A stretch of 64,000 nucleotides of DNA from NCBI GenBank assembly GCA_946807835.1, contig OX327711.1, positions 17,891,501 through 17,955,500 of the forward strand, read 5' to 3'. A program made the position numbers and the translations under genes. The notes under the pieces were generated by a model. The model made no database searches and was not told the origin of the DNA. It saw only the letters and a program-made list of their open reading frames with translations. Shown piece after piece: positions 13,113-25,382 of the stretch. This DNA comes from Ailanthus altissimus (Eukaryota > Streptophyta > Magnoliopsida > Sapindales > Simaroubaceae). Positions within the stretch are counted from its first letter, which is position 1. Every line of letters starts with the position of its first letter.

Positions 13113-13286
13113 TGGCTGGCTTTGGTAGTAGTAGTAGTGCTGTGGGCTAGCTTGGCTCTTTCTGGCTTTGCTGCTTTCTCTCTGGCTTCTGCTTCTGGTG
13201 GTACCTTGACTTCTTCCTCTCCTGCTGCCAATGAACCTCCAGCCTCTTCTGCTCTTTCAAGTTCCAGTGCTGGAGGTTATAAATAA
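13113..13286 (+). pseudogene. possible remnant of a secreted Ser/Ala/Pro-rich (AGP-like) protein
   Basis: A 57-codon open stretch reads as a signal-peptide-like hydrophobic run (LALVVVVVLWASLALSGF) followed by a Ser/Ala/Pro-rich segment (SSSPAANEPPASSALSSSS). It has no in-frame ATG: the frame opens one base after a TGA, and the nearest ATGs (13103, 13112) are in another frame. A tandem GGCTGGCT at 13114-13121 could be a 4-base duplication that broke the start. The frame ends at the left edge of the Mutator-like element, so insertion may have cut the gene. GC content is higher than in the surroundings. The identification as an arabinogalactan-type protein is weak. Confidence 0.25.
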
Positions 13287-13830
13287 TTTTCATAATTTTT
13301 TATTATTATTTTTAATTAAATTTAAATTAATTATTTTTTATTAGTCAAAATTTTTATTTATAAATACTTTTGTCTTAAAATAAAAAATTAAAACCATTCT
13401 TAACACTCTCCACTGAAAATTTTAAAATTTTACAAATTTAATTAAATCAAAAATTTTGAAATTGTTATTGTATAGATCAAAACTTACAAAATATATTTTT
13501 CACTTTAAACGAATAAAATAGACCAGATAAGTTTTTGAAACTTTTTGAGAATTTTAAATATTTTTTAAAATTTATTAAAATTTACATTTAAAGCTAAAAA
13601 TATGTAAAATTAATGAATTATATGTGAAACTTGGGTTAAAATGGTTTAAAAAATGTTGAAAATAAATAAAAAAAATGAGAGTTTTTTATGTAATTGACAG
13701 AAGTTGACGGTGGCTGGCCGCCGTTACTTTGAAATCTAATCTCAAGCCCGAGATGCCTCGAGGAGTGCACTGCAGGCCCGAGATGCACCCTTAAGGCGCA
13801 TCACTGTTGTGCCACATAGCACCTGCATAG
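13277..13830 (+). repeat. left terminal inverted repeat of the MULE
   Basis: Matches the reverse complement of about 20940-21587. The outer part is AT-rich. The inner part contains repeated 'gagatgc' words and a 'ttgac..aagttgacgg' block. Confidence 0.6.
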
Positions 13831-13916
13831 GCTGCCATGTGACACAAATGTAAATACAAATATATGGGTCTAAAAAGTATACAAAAAAATTGACAGAGAA
13901 TCAGAAAACATTATTT

Positions 13917-14960
13917 AGGCAGACGTGTATGGGGTATTTATTAGATGTGTTAGATTTGACGTTCTCTGATATTTTGGTGCACGAATTATTGTTACGTGAG
14001 GTGCATACCTCTAATTTAAAAGATGAGATGTGGTTTTACATAAAGAGGAAACGCATCTGATTTAGCCGGCAGGAGTTTATACTAATCACTAGACTACAAA
14101 TGCGATATTACTCTCCCGTCCAGCAGCTGAATAGAAAATTGAGTACCCGATTGTGAGATATATATTTTTCAGGGATAACAAAATTATCGTACATATTTCT
14201 TGATAATTAATATGGACATCTAAAATTGAAGGATATGGACGATGAAGATGTACTAAATTGAATTTATTTTATTTTGTATATCGTGTTTTGATCCCACGTG
14301 ACGAGCGTAGTGGGATTCAAATTTTTGTACTATGTTTAGTGAACGATCTTAATGAGTTTAATAAGTATCCATGGGGCAATATTACATAGACCGTACTTCA
14401 TAACTCACTTTAGAATACCGCATTCTAAAAACTTGAAAAAATAAATACGAAAAAGTTTGCACAAAGTAAGTTTGAGAGTTACAACGTGTATGAATTTTCG
14501 CACACATTTTGGGTACGTAATAATTTTCTTGTACTTAACTTTTTTATCTTAATTATTTATTTATTTTTGTATACGTCAAACTTATATTTTTAAAATAATT
14601 ATATTAGGTATGAATTTTCGAAACAATTCTAGTGTGCATAGAGGTTTTTGGTATTTATTATAGTGATCGCTTCCCTCGTATTTTAAATTGGACAACTCGA
14701 GGGACTCCACAGTTCGATGACGTTAAGAATACAATATTAAGGAATGATTTGGTATGTGTTGATATTAATGAAAAATATATATTTATAACTTTTATTTTAT
14801 ATTAAGCGTAACTTAATTTTATATTTGTAGGTTCTTTCGGTACATCATAAATTAGTACCAAAAGATCATAATAAGAAAGAGGCAGTTGTGTAAATAGTTA
14901 AACATGCAAGCAATCCAAGCGGAAACTATGCTGGGGACTTAACAAATATGTATGATTATA
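13917..14960 (+). pseudogene. DUF1985 / Ulp1-protease-type ORF of the MULE, N-terminal part, decayed
   Basis: Conceptual translation on the plus strand gives pieces typical of the DUF1985 region of plant transposon Ulp1-like proteins. These include an EMWFYIKRKRI-stop-FSRQEFILIT block near 14025-14080, an LNLFYFVYRVLI stretch near 14260, FNKYPWG near 14360, and a PRILNW block near 14670. At least one in-frame TGA and several frame changes separate the pieces. In the family this region precedes a C-terminal Ulp1 cysteine protease domain, which I do not see here. The downstream continuation is split by the solo LTRs at 15047 and 17510 and resumes near 20121. It is non-functional. Confidence 0.55.
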
Positions 14961-15041
14961 GTGGGAGCAAAAGCAAGCGCTTGAGGGCCTATGTCCATTT
15001 CAGCGAACCTTAACGATAATGATATGGATGTGGAGGGGGAT

Positions 15042-15046
15042 GGATA
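15042..15046. repeat. target-site duplication GGATA (left)
   Basis: Direct 5-bp repeat flanking the solo LTR 15047-17239; its partner is at 17240-17244. Confidence 0.8.
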
Positions 15047-17239
15047 TGTTGGGTGTGTTGTACGAATTAACTAGGGTGCTTGCATGTGGGTTGTGTTCAT
15101 CATACAAACAATATACATATCTCATACATACATGTGCACAGCGGAAGATTAAATACAATGAACACTTAAATAACATTTCCTTAAACTGAAAATTCGAGAT
15201 TGAGAAAATATTATCATTGAAGCCTTTGGATTAATTTTCTTTGAAGTCCACCATGAAATGAATCTTTGATCAATCTTAGCAATCAACAATGGTGGGTTTG
15301 ATTGTCTAGAATGGCAGCATCTTAATCCAGCATATATGTTTAATTCTTAAATATGATTCAAAGTTAAACTATTTAACTTAATTAAATTTGTTTTTCCTTT
15401 TATTCAACTCTTGAATAAATAAAACAAATCTTGTTTTTAGTTATTACATTTAGTAACCATTTATCTAATTTGTTTTGTTGTTCTAACACTTAAAACACAA
15501 AACAAACAATTTCAATTTCTTAAATTGAATTGGTTTCCAAAATGCAAAACCTAAAAACTAAAACAATTTCAAAACTTAATGATTTTCAATTTCATTTCAC
15601 TTTATATACTAATGCATAAATTCCAAACTAATTTGAATTTCATTTGCATTTCATTTGGCTTAACCTAACCTTAGTTAACATTTAACCATAGTTAGATTAT
15701 TTTAACTTAACCTTTAAGTTAATAAATATTTAATTAATTTAACCATAGTTAACTAACTTAACCATGGTTAGGTTAACCTTTACTTAACCTTTAAGTAAGG
15801 TTAACTTAACTTAACCATTTGGTTAACTTTTAACCTTAGTTAAGTTAAATCATTTATTTAACAATTAAATAAATAAATATTTATTTTAATTATTTAACAA
15901 TTAAATAATTATAAAATGAAATTACTTTTATATCCTTACTAGGTTACCAAGTTAACCTAAAGTGGGTCCCACTATTTAACCATATACTTTAGTTAACGTA
16001 ACCTTAGTAATTGCTAAATTATACTGTATTGAACAATTCAATACGGTAAACTGCCCAAGTGCTCAAAGAGTACATTTCATATTGGGACTCTCTAGGTCCA
16101 CACCCGATTTGTCAAATGGAACTATTCTATTAATCCGTAATCGATGCCCCACGCACACGTTACGAATATTACAAATCAGCGTGTCAGACCATACAAGTTA
16201 AGGTCATAACGTATACGTATAATCCTTCCATCATTTATATCCTGGATGTGCGGGGATATAAATCAACACCATCAAATCCCCATTTGCTCATCCAATAATC
16301 TTATCTCCAGATTCGTATCTCGATAAACAATATACGCAAACACTTTTGCTATATTGTTTAACCCTATGGAAACTCTTTTCCCTGATTTGTGCTTGTGGCC
16401 ACAAGACTTTATGAAATACAATCTCAGAACATCGGATATACAACTTACCTACGTAAGCTGATGGATCCCTTATTTACGCACACCGGACTCCATGAGCATC
16501 GGACCATACCCAACGACACATAGCGGTCAGACCATGAAAGGTCTCTGACATATGTGGAACCAAAGCATGATGGATCACTCACAAGACCACCGTGGCGCTC
16601 AGGTCAAAGGACCACGATTACTACTCAACTCGAGAGGACCTTCCTTTGACGGTTTCATAGGATATTTATTGGGGTCCTCATGAGTCTGTTCAGTATCCAG
16701 TCCTGACTGGATACCCGCATGCCTATACAAGCTCTAAGCTCATAGTCAGCTAAGAACAACCATCTAAACTAGTCAGATATAGATATACACTAATCTATAT
16801 ATTGTGAATTCACCGATAAACCTGCATTGGTGATCATAGATTAGGAACATTATATTTGAGACATACTTACATAATGATATTTCTTAGCACCTATTGCAAC
16901 TCTTTACAACTATATCATTATAAGTATACTCTCAGGTCTTTGTCCCATTATAGACAAGGTTCTAACTCTTTAGACATCGCTGACTCTTATAACCTGCTAA
17001 CTCTTAACAGTGCTAACTCTTAGCATTTATAACTCTCAGCTTTGATAACTATTAGTTCTGATCTAAACTCCTTTAGATCAGATCTGAACTCTTTCAGATC
17101 AAACAATGTCTGTAATGTTACAAACATTTTACCATATTAATATGATATTAACAATCTTTATTCGAAATGTTTATTGTATAAATATTAACAATTAATATTC
17201 ATACAATATTGGAATGGCACGTGAGCACCAGCTCCAACA
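15047..17239 (-). mobile_element. solo LTR, family 2, minus orientation
   Basis: Bounded by TGTTG...CAACA and an exact GGATA target duplication. Read on the minus strand it begins TGTTGGAGCTGGTGC and matches the solo LTR at 22429-24436 along its length: the GGTGCT.CGTGC start, an 'agatctgaa..gtt' zone, a TATCCAGT segment, and a GCGGAA box near the 3' end. At about 2193 bp it is a long LTR. No internal region or second LTR is present, so LTR-LTR recombination left a solo copy. It lies inside the decayed DUF1985 ORF of the MULE, so it is younger than the MULE. Confidence 0.85.
15658..15850. repeat. cluster of GTTAAC / GGTTAA words inside a solo LTR
   Basis: About 190 bases made largely of overlapping TTAACC, GTTAAC and CTTAAG-like words on both strands. 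GGTTAA is the core of plant GT-factor sites, so this may be an LTR enhancer array. That role is inferred from the motif only. Confidence 0.5.
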
Positions 17240-17244
17240 GGATA
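17240..17244. repeat. target-site duplication GGATA (right)
   Basis: Exact partner of 15042-15046. Confidence 0.8.
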
Positions 17245-17509
17245 CAAATGAACAAATCCATAAATGTCAACACTAGTGTCATGAGTAATGGTATATTATT
17301 TATTTACGTGATTAACTAAATAAAAATTTTCATATATTTCTAAATAAGTCATTAACTATTGCTATGTTTCTTGTAGTCTGAACACAATACATCTGAAGAC
17401 CATGGTATTACACATCAGATTAAGCAATTGCGGGAGTAGATGATTAAGAGATTTAAGCATATTAAAGCTGCACTTTGGTAGAGAATGGACAGGGATATGT
17501 GTGACGCTC

Positions 17510-20120
17510 CAGATCCAAAAGATCTGACACATAACATAACTTACACGCATTCAATAATGTGTATTCATAATTAATATTGAATAAAATTTCAAACTTGAAT
17601 TCTACATAGGAATCTTTAACAGGTTGCTAGTAAGCTCAACACAAAGATCAACCCATAACCACATTTGGTGAAACATAAACCAAATACAATCACACCTAAT
17701 AAAATAATACATAAATATTTATTCAATAAGGATAAATTAAATATCTTAAACTACTTGTCCACAAATAAAACATTCAACAACCTAGCAACTTAGGGAACTC
17801 AAGGGACAGCAGAAGTCTTGCTAAATTCGCTAAGCACACATATACCTTATTTACCTGAAACCACCATAAATTATAATGAGTATAAAACTCAGTAAGCATA
17901 TTAGTTTTTCATATATCAAAATACAAATACATATATATACACAGTGCATATGTATGATATGCCGTGATAAATCAAAATCATAATTTTATCAAATCACATG
18001 TCAAGTAAGCGCTTACACATTTTTTCAAAACATATAATATGAATACCATCACTCAACTACTACTTAGTAGGACTTCCATATTACATATCACATAATGAGC
18101 CAAATGTCACCCGTCAATGACATATCGTATGAGAGGAATAGCATAAGTGAGGTTTAAATTACATATATAACGCTCATGCCCGAAGGTAATAGCCAAACCC
18201 TTACCTTGATCATCGGTGAGTCCTCTTACATGCACCAATACGCTACCATACGAATGTGATGACTCACTCTTCCTTTAGGTACCAATAGGATCCTCTCTAC
18301 ATACGAAACACATAACACATAATAATCCAGAAGTAAATGCCACACATAAAGGCTCCACAAATCACATTAGGTGCCTACTAAGTAAATAGTGAGTTCAAAT
18401 ATCCTTAAAACACAAAACGTATGTCATGGACATTTTCCAATTCAAAAGCTTTATTTGTTAAACACATTTTATTTTGAAAGCTCACTTTCATAAAAACATA
18501 TATGTCCATACTCAATTTCAATGCTCACATTCATAAACATATGTCTTTCACATTTCATATCAAATATACTTTAGCATAAAATAAATATAAATATATTTCA
18601 AAGCACATTTACAAAATCATACATAAACAATTGCTATGTTTATTGTGATTTCAGTAAAAGTCTAGTATACTTACCTCTTAGCACTGTCGGGTATAAGACT
18701 TAATTCTCCTTAACCTATCAATGAGATTAATCCTTTCATAAGCCTCACAATTTATACAAAACACTTTAAATAGCTTACAAAATTACATATATTGCACTTA
18801 TCACATCGAATTGGTCTAATTACTTGGTTTCTCAAAACTTGTCATTCTGTCCACTTATACTTAACAAAATTTTCTTATACATCAAATGATGTCCAATTGC
18901 TCCAAAATCAGAATATATCTTTCTTAACTCATATACCCTCCTTATATATGAATATTATATCATAATTCTTATATAATCTATTTCATAAACACCATCAAAT
19001 CTAAACTATTATCCTGGCGGGATCAAGATATTTACTAAACAGTATTCAGTCTCCCAATTTTATAAAATCATATACTAACTCAACAATTATAAAACTACCA
19101 CAGGATTACTCTTGACACATATCTCAATTCATTATAAATGTTTTACTTTAAAATCCCTGTCAAAAGTATTTTAAAACTATTTTATTTCATAACTTTAAAA
19201 ATCTATTAATTAAATACTGCAATGAGCTGATACACTTTAGAAAATCATAACAATTTAACAACATTGATCTAAATTTTCAATTTTGAATATATCATATTAG
19301 ACATATAAATTTATCATATTCCATAAAATTGTAATTGTTTAAGATAATTTAGTAGATCAAAAATTATTTGTCACTGTAGCATACTGTTAATACAAAAAAG
19401 TTTCAGAATTTTAGGGTTATTTTTGTAAATTCACTAAAAATTCGATTTCTAAAATTTTTAATCGATTCAAAATCTCAAATGATTTTAGACGTGTCTAGTT
19501 TTATATTTACAAAATTTAAAATCAGAATCGAAGTACAAGAATTTATAAAATTCTCAGATCAAGAGACTATCAAGTAGAATTTGTGCAAATTCATCATGAT
19601 TTATCAAATTATCTACATAATCATCATCAATTCTCAATATTTCTTACAAAATCTACATCAAGTCCTTAATTGTATATATTTTCAAAAATTAAAATTTAAA
19701 GAAATTAACTTAATTAACACCAATAAATTGAGAAATAATTATGATATACTTCTTAAAACTCAAAATTTCAATTGCTTCTTCTCTTTCTCTCCCCTCTATT
19801 TCTCTCTTTTCTCTCTTTAAAGGGGTGGCTTGAACTAAAAATGAGTAAATTAGGGTTTAAAATATATATTTTTATACTAGGAGATTAACTTTTAATATTT
19901 ATAAATTAACCCCAAAACTTTTAAAGTATTATAATTTGGTCCCTAAAATAAATCTAAAGTCTTACAAATAAACACAATACTAATAGTATGTCCTTAATCT
20001 ATACAAACAATATTAATAACAATACATAAATTAAGTATCATCCACATACAAATAAAATATGAATATTATACATATATATAAATATTTATTCTTTTCAGTA
20101 TTGGATAAGTAGTTACTACA
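17510..20120 (-). mobile_element. solo LTR of the LOG-element family (family 1), minus orientation
   Basis: On the minus strand it starts TGTAGTAAC (20120) and ends GCGTCACA (17510). It follows the same order of landmarks as the LTRs of the 25.4-34.7 kb element: TATAAAAATA-like box, purine-rich tract, 'gtgagcttt' zone, 'gtaagcgctta' palindrome and 'ggtgatttcaggtaaataaggt'. It is clearly diverged from them. It lacks a ~200-bp segment near the 3' end that the 58666 copy has, but shares with that copy a ~100-bp segment missing from the LOG element. Flanks are ATATG (17505-17509) and ATATA (20121-20125), a one-mismatch target duplication. It is inserted in the MULE interior. Confidence 0.8.
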
Positions 20121-20460
20121 ATATAGATGAAATGTTTACAAGGGTTGATCAACTTCGAACCAATCTTACACAGCAGATAATGATGTACTTTAGGCAGTTA
20201 TGCTCATTCCAACCCAACAAAAGTGACAATATGGTAAGAAAAATAAATTTAAAATCGCAATAATTTTTCCTTACCTTAATTACAGTTTGATTTATTTTAA
20301 TATATACACATATTTTAGTTTGGAGAGAACACACCGGTAGGCTGTCAATATGGTTTTCAGACCCCAACTACTGGTCATGACATACTGTCCTAGCCACTGA
20401 TTAACAGTCCTACAAGTGTTGAGATCTTACCTATCCCGTATAAGAGAATGATTTAGTATG
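20121..20460 (+). pseudogene. continuation of the decayed MULE ORF after the LTR insertion
   Basis: The reading resumes with a TRVDQLRTNLTQQ-like coiled-coil phrase and an exon-like end at 'gacaatatg' followed by 'gtaaga'. A second exon-like piece lies near 20320-20400. Together with 13917-14960 this looks like one former spliced gene of the element. Fragmentary. Confidence 0.35.
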
Positions 20461-20610
20461 GGAAAAACATATAGGCCTGCATGGTATTTGCACACCTCAT
20501 ATAAAATTCATTTTCACAAAAGATACATAAAAAGAAGAAAATTGAAATTAAAGTACAACCTCAAGCAGATATGAAGGACAATACAATCTTCTGTTGGCGC
20601 TAAAAAAGAA

Positions 20611-20865
20611 TCAAACATCACTATCGTTTTTAATCTCAATAGGTTTTAACTTATAGCTCATTGTATCAAATTTGATTTTTAAAGTCACCTTACAGTTCAC
20701 ATTGTCGACTCTCAAGGTATAACATACTGCATTTAAAAGATCTTCAAATTTAATATCTTTCGAAATCAAAATTCGAAAATTACTATAATCAACATAACTC
20801 TTTTCTCTATCACTAGAACTCTCCCACTTTTCTCCAAAATAAATAACAATTGCATCATACTCCAT
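20611..20865 (-). pseudogene. MULE transposase N-terminal fragment
   Basis: An 84-residue open frame on the minus strand beginning MEYDAIVIYFGEKWE. An acidic start, a 'VIY.GEKWE' strand, a 'YVDYSNFRILISK' segment and a 'FEDLLNAVCYTLRVD' helix match the N-terminal, PB1-like domain seen in plant MuDR/MULE transposases. The remainder of a normal transposase (MULE catalytic domain, zinc knuckle) is absent, so the element cannot make an active transposase. It lies just inside the right terminal inverted repeat, the usual position for the 5' end of mudrA-like genes. Confidence 0.6.
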
Positions 20866-20939
20866 AAGACCTGAAAAAAATAAAAATTATAAAAAAAATA
20901 TAAAATAAACAAACATAGAAAATAAAATTATAAAAAAAT

Positions 20940-21587
20940 TAATCAAAACAGTTAGCGATGCCGCAACGAGATGCGTATAATGTGCACATCTTGTTGCACA
21001 TCTTAGGCTTGAGATGGCCCCGTGATGCACACGTTGTGCACATCCTAGGGCCATCTCGGTCCTGCTATGGCTCTGTGCGCATCTCGGGGCCATCTCAAGC
21101 TTAAGATGCATATAATTGAGAGGGACTCGAGATGCCAAAACCTGACGGCAGCTGCACTAGCCACAATCTGGTTTCAGTCAAACACACTAAAAATCATATT
21201 TTTATTCGAATTTTAACATTTTTTTACACTATTTAAACTCATTTTAACATTTAATTCATCAATAACACATATTTCTAACTTTAAATACAATTTTTATCTA
21301 ATTTTTAATGAATATTAAAATTTTTAAAAAAGTTTAGAAAAACTTATAATATTTGATTTTTTTTATATTTGAAATGACAAATATATTTAGTAACACTCGA
21401 TTTATGTAATAGTAACTTAAAAAATGTCAATTCATTAATATAATTCTTAATTCAGTGAAAAAAATAAAAAGAAACTTATATTTGTGATTTTACGATAAAA
21501 TTGTTCATAAGTAAAAATTTTGATTAATAAAAAATAACTAATTTAAAATTAGTTAAAATAATAATAAATTATTAAAGTTGTTTATGA
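20940..21587 (-). repeat. right terminal inverted repeat of the MULE
   Basis: Reverse complement of the left end at 13277-13830, with the same AT-rich outer part and 'gagatgc'-rich inner part. The short minus-strand frame at 20887-21138 falls in this repeat and is not a gene. Confidence 0.6.
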
Positions 21588-22428
21588 AATTTTTTCAAAA
21601 AAAGGTGTAAGGTATCCCACTAGTAGTATATATGTTGGCTCGGCCAATGACAATTTATGCAACCCATCATATTAAATTAATATTTAAAAATGTAACCTTT
21701 TCTTTTCCTTCTGTGTTCTTTCTTTGATTTCCAATACTTCTCACGTTGCTTATCATTTTGCTTTGTTGCTGTCGCTGGTCTTCTAGAAAATAAGTTGATC
21801 ACGTTTCAAAGTAAAAATAAGTAAATTCAAATGTTGGCCCGGACTTGTCAATCTATGAACATGTTTTGTTGGTTTTACACAAATTATAGAAATTTGTGGA
21901 TACCCATTTTGGTAAGTATATGTTTGCGAAGAGTATTTTATAAGAAGATGGATTTTTTTATCATTTTAATTTTTAATTTAATTATAAAAGATACATGTTA
22001 TATTATAATTAATTTATTTTTATTATAATAAAAATAAAATAAAAGTTAATATGTATCATAATAAAATAGATTATAAATGATACATTTTATTATATAATTG
22101 ACTTTTTTACTTTGATAAAATAATTTTAAAATAAATAAAATAAAATAAAAACTACAAAAAGAAAACAATTAATCAGTGGTCCAACTAATAGTTACTGGTT
22201 GACAAATAATTAATATCATTTGATTTAAAATTTTATAATTTATACGATAGTATGATTATTTTATTAATAGACTATCAATAAAGTATCAAAAATAAATAAA
22301 AATTGACAGTCACCAAAATATGTTGTTGCAGAGATACATTGTCATCATTATTGGAGTCATTATTTGATGATCTAATTGATGGTGGTAACGATGTTCCTTC
22401 ACTTGTTGTCATTTGATGATGAAATTAT
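21588..22428. other. intergenic, no gene seen
   Basis: AT-rich interval between the MULE end and a solo LTR. The small open frame at 21831-22028 has no recognisable domain. Confidence 0.45.
22424..22428. repeat. target-site duplication ATTAT (left)
   Basis: Exact 5-bp duplication with 24437-24441, flanking the solo LTR. Confidence 0.8.
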
Positions 22429-24436
22429 TGTTAGGGTTGGTGCTTGCGTGCTATCCCTAAATGTATATATACCTGTGTATTTATATAAGTGTACATTCTC
22501 ATTAAATCGCTAATACCAATTTATATGGTATTATGCATGTAACATTACAGATATTGTAGATCTGAAAGAGTTCAAATCAGATCTAAAAAATTTAAATAAT
22601 GGCTCATAGTTAACCATGCTGAGACATATAATTGTTAAATGTTAGCACAGTTAAGTATTAATTGATTATAATACTCAGCAAACCTAAGAGTTGGAGCATT
22701 GTCTATAATGGATATAGACTTGGGAATATATTAGTAACTGCATAGTTACAAGAGTTGCAATCGGGTGCTAGAAAATGCAAGTTGCGTAGTATGTTCTCGA
22801 ATAATAGTCCCTGATCTATTTCTGCCGATGCGGGTTTGTCGACAGATATTTTATATATAGATCAGCATATGTCGTACTTATCGGGTATAGACGGTCGTTC
22901 CTAACCGATTGTGAATTTAGAACTCGTATTGATATATAGGTATCCAGTTAGGATTGAATATGGGACAAACTCACGAGGGCCTCCGATAGACATCCTATAT
23001 AAGCCGTCAACAGAGGGTCCTCTCAAGTTGAGTAGTATATGTGGTCCTTTGACCTGAGTGCCATGATGGGCTTGTAAGTGATTCATCATACTTTGGTTCC
23101 ACGCATGTCACAGACCTTTCACGGTGTGACTGCTGGGTATGGTCCGATACTTATGGAGTCCGATGCATACAGATACGGGATCTGTCATCTCTTATAGGGA
23201 GTTAGATATCCAGATGCTTCAAGACTGTATCTCATAAAATCTTGTGGCTATAAGTATCAATCTCAAAAAAAAGTTCCGTCAAGGTAGAATAATATAGCAA
23301 TGGAGTTTGCACATATTGTTCAGTGAGATACAAGTCTGGATATAAGATATGGATGAGCACTAGGGGATTTGACGGTGATAATCTATATCTCCGCACATCC
23401 AGGATATCATGACGAAAGGATTATACGTATGCGTTGTAACCTCAGCTTGTATGGCTCAATGCGCTGATTTGTATATCCGTTACGTGTGCGTGGGGCATTA
23501 CTCACGGACTCATGGAATAGTTCTATTTGACGAATCGGGCATAGAACCTAGAGAGTCCCGCGATATAGAGTGTACCCGTTGTGCACTGGGGCAGCGTGCC
23601 CGATTAAATTGTTTAATCTAGTAATATTCAGCATTACCACGAGAATGCGTGCGTGTCTGTATTTAAGTGTTAAATATAACAATTAGTTAATAATTGTTAT
23701 TTACTAATTGTACAATGACACGTAGCGTATTGTAGACCCTCAATTGAGTTTATCTAAGTGTGAAATTTGATAGGACCCACTAGAAGGTAAACTTAGTAAC
23801 TATTCATGAAAGGCAAAATAGTTATTTCTCATTTTGATTATTTAATTGTTAAATAATTAAATATCTTTCTTTTTATATTATATATATTATATATATATAA
23901 AGAAAGAAAGAGAGAGATGAGGAGAATTTGGCCAAACGGCCGAGAGAGAAAGAAGAGAAGAAATGGAGAGAAAGAGAAGTAAGAAAGAAATAAGAAGAAA
24001 AGAAAAAGAAGAGAAAAAATAAAAAGGGAGAGGAAAAATAAAATTATTTCATTTTCCTCTATCATTCCAATTAGAGCAAATTTGTATTGCTTCAAATCTC
24101 TATTTCTTATTCTTTTGGAGAAAATGATATAAATTCACTCCCGGTCATTTTAGAGAATAAGAGTTAATCCCAGCTGAATACGAAGCTGCTGTTCTCGCTT
24201 ACCAAGCCCACTGTGTTGGTAGCTAGAACTGCACACGGGTTGGTCTCCATGTAGACTCCAGAAAAAATACGTGTATAACGTTACACGTTTGGTGAGTTCT
24301 CTAACCTTATTAATATATTAATGTGATTAATATATTTATTTATTGTGTTTATTGTAAAATTTATGTTTCCGCTGCATTAGGCAATTGACACAATTGCACA
24401 TTCATATACCCATGTGCCTAAAATCCTCTGCCAACA
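22429..24436 (+). mobile_element. solo LTR, family 2, plus orientation
   Basis: About 2008 bp, from TGTTAGGGTTGGTGC to CTGCCAACA, flanked by an exact ATTAT duplication. It shares its start, the 'agatctgaaagagtt' zone, the TATCCAGTTAGG segment and the terminal 'ccgctgca' region with the inverted copy at 15047-17239. A strongly purine-rich tract (about 23900-24040, GAGA/AAGAAG) occupies the second half. No internal retrotransposon sequence follows, so it is a solo LTR. The small open frames inside it are not genes. Confidence 0.85.
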
Positions 24437-25377
24437 ATTATTTGGTCACCACTCTTCTCTTTATTTTTGACACTCATTTAGTGTATTGTGTGCCAAAAAA
24501 AATGCTGCCATCATATAAATTATAAAATTTTGAGTTTAATTACATTAAATACGAATCAATTTATTACTAATTACCGATAGTCAACCACTTGTCAAATGAA
24601 TGAAAAGTTGCTTCATTATTTAATGTTTTATTTAATATATTATAAAAATATTCATAAAATAAATAATGAGTGTATGAAAATATATCATATGTTATTTAAT
24701 AAGAGTAAATCCTAATTAAAGGAATAAATAAGATATTTAACTATTATTAGAATATAAATCATCAAAATTAATAGTTTATGACATGTTGCTTAACAATAAT
24801 TTTTTTATTTATAGAAATGTATCAATTATTTTCTTTAAATTTTAACGGTAAAGGTGTATTATAAAACATTAAACTCGTGCGGGATCAACTAACCTCCGGA
24901 CATGATAATGGCATTAAAAAATGAGTGGGCCGTAGTTTCTTTTCTGAGATTTGAACAATTAAATTTTGTATGCAATTTCTTCTTGTTGTCATTAATTTCA
25001 AGCATAACATGACCCTATTATTATTATTGGATTGTTGTTATATAACTAATCTAATTTTTTTTACTAATAAAATTTTTTTTTCGAAGGCATCTTAAGTAAT
25101 TAGTGAGACAACAAAAAAAAAAGACTCTCAAAGAAAAAAAAAAGCTAATAAACCTTTCTTACAAAAGAGGGGCCTCTGGCCTCTTTTTTTATGAGGCTCC
25201 TTACTTCTTTCACTCTCTTTTTCATTGTACTTTCTCTTGTGTCTGTCGTTTCTATTTCGTTTTCTATTTTTAATTTTTAAGGTTCATTTTTCATCATTGT
25301 ATACTCCTCCAGTCTTTTTAAGAGTCTTGCTAGCATCGATCGATTTTCTCTAGCTTTCACTAGACCCAATGAGCACT
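24437..25377. other. intergenic, no gene seen
   Basis: AT-rich. It includes a small perfect-stem hairpin candidate at about 25164-25191 (AAAGAGG...CCTCTTT). No coding sequence is recognised. Confidence 0.45.
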
Positions 25378-25382
25378 GTCAT
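25378..25382. repeat. target-site duplication GTCAT (left)
   Basis: Exact partner of 34690-34694. Together they define the insertion of the LOG-carrying LTR element. Confidence 0.9.

Larger units (their letters stand above)
13277..21587. mobile_element. Mutator-like element (MULE) with long TIRs, decayed, with two nested solo LTRs
   Basis: The two ends are imperfect inverted repeats. The left end (about 13277-13830) matches the reverse complement of the right end (about 20940-21587): a TTATTATTATTTT block, a TTATTTTTTATTA block, and then a 'gagatgc'-rich GC-richer inner zone. Between them, the plus strand carries decayed DUF1985-type coding sequence, and the minus strand near the right end carries a MULE transposase N-terminus. 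Both occur in large plant MULEs that carry Ulp1-protease-like genes. Two solo LTRs interrupt the interior. The exact ends are uncertain by about 20 bp, and I could not find a 9-bp target duplication. The element looks old and immobile. Confidence 0.65.

Noticed and set aside
25164..25191. GC-containing hairpin followed by T run resembling an intrinsic terminator
   Set aside because: Such terminators are bacterial; this is plant nuclear DNA with no adjacent transcript, so it is probably chance.
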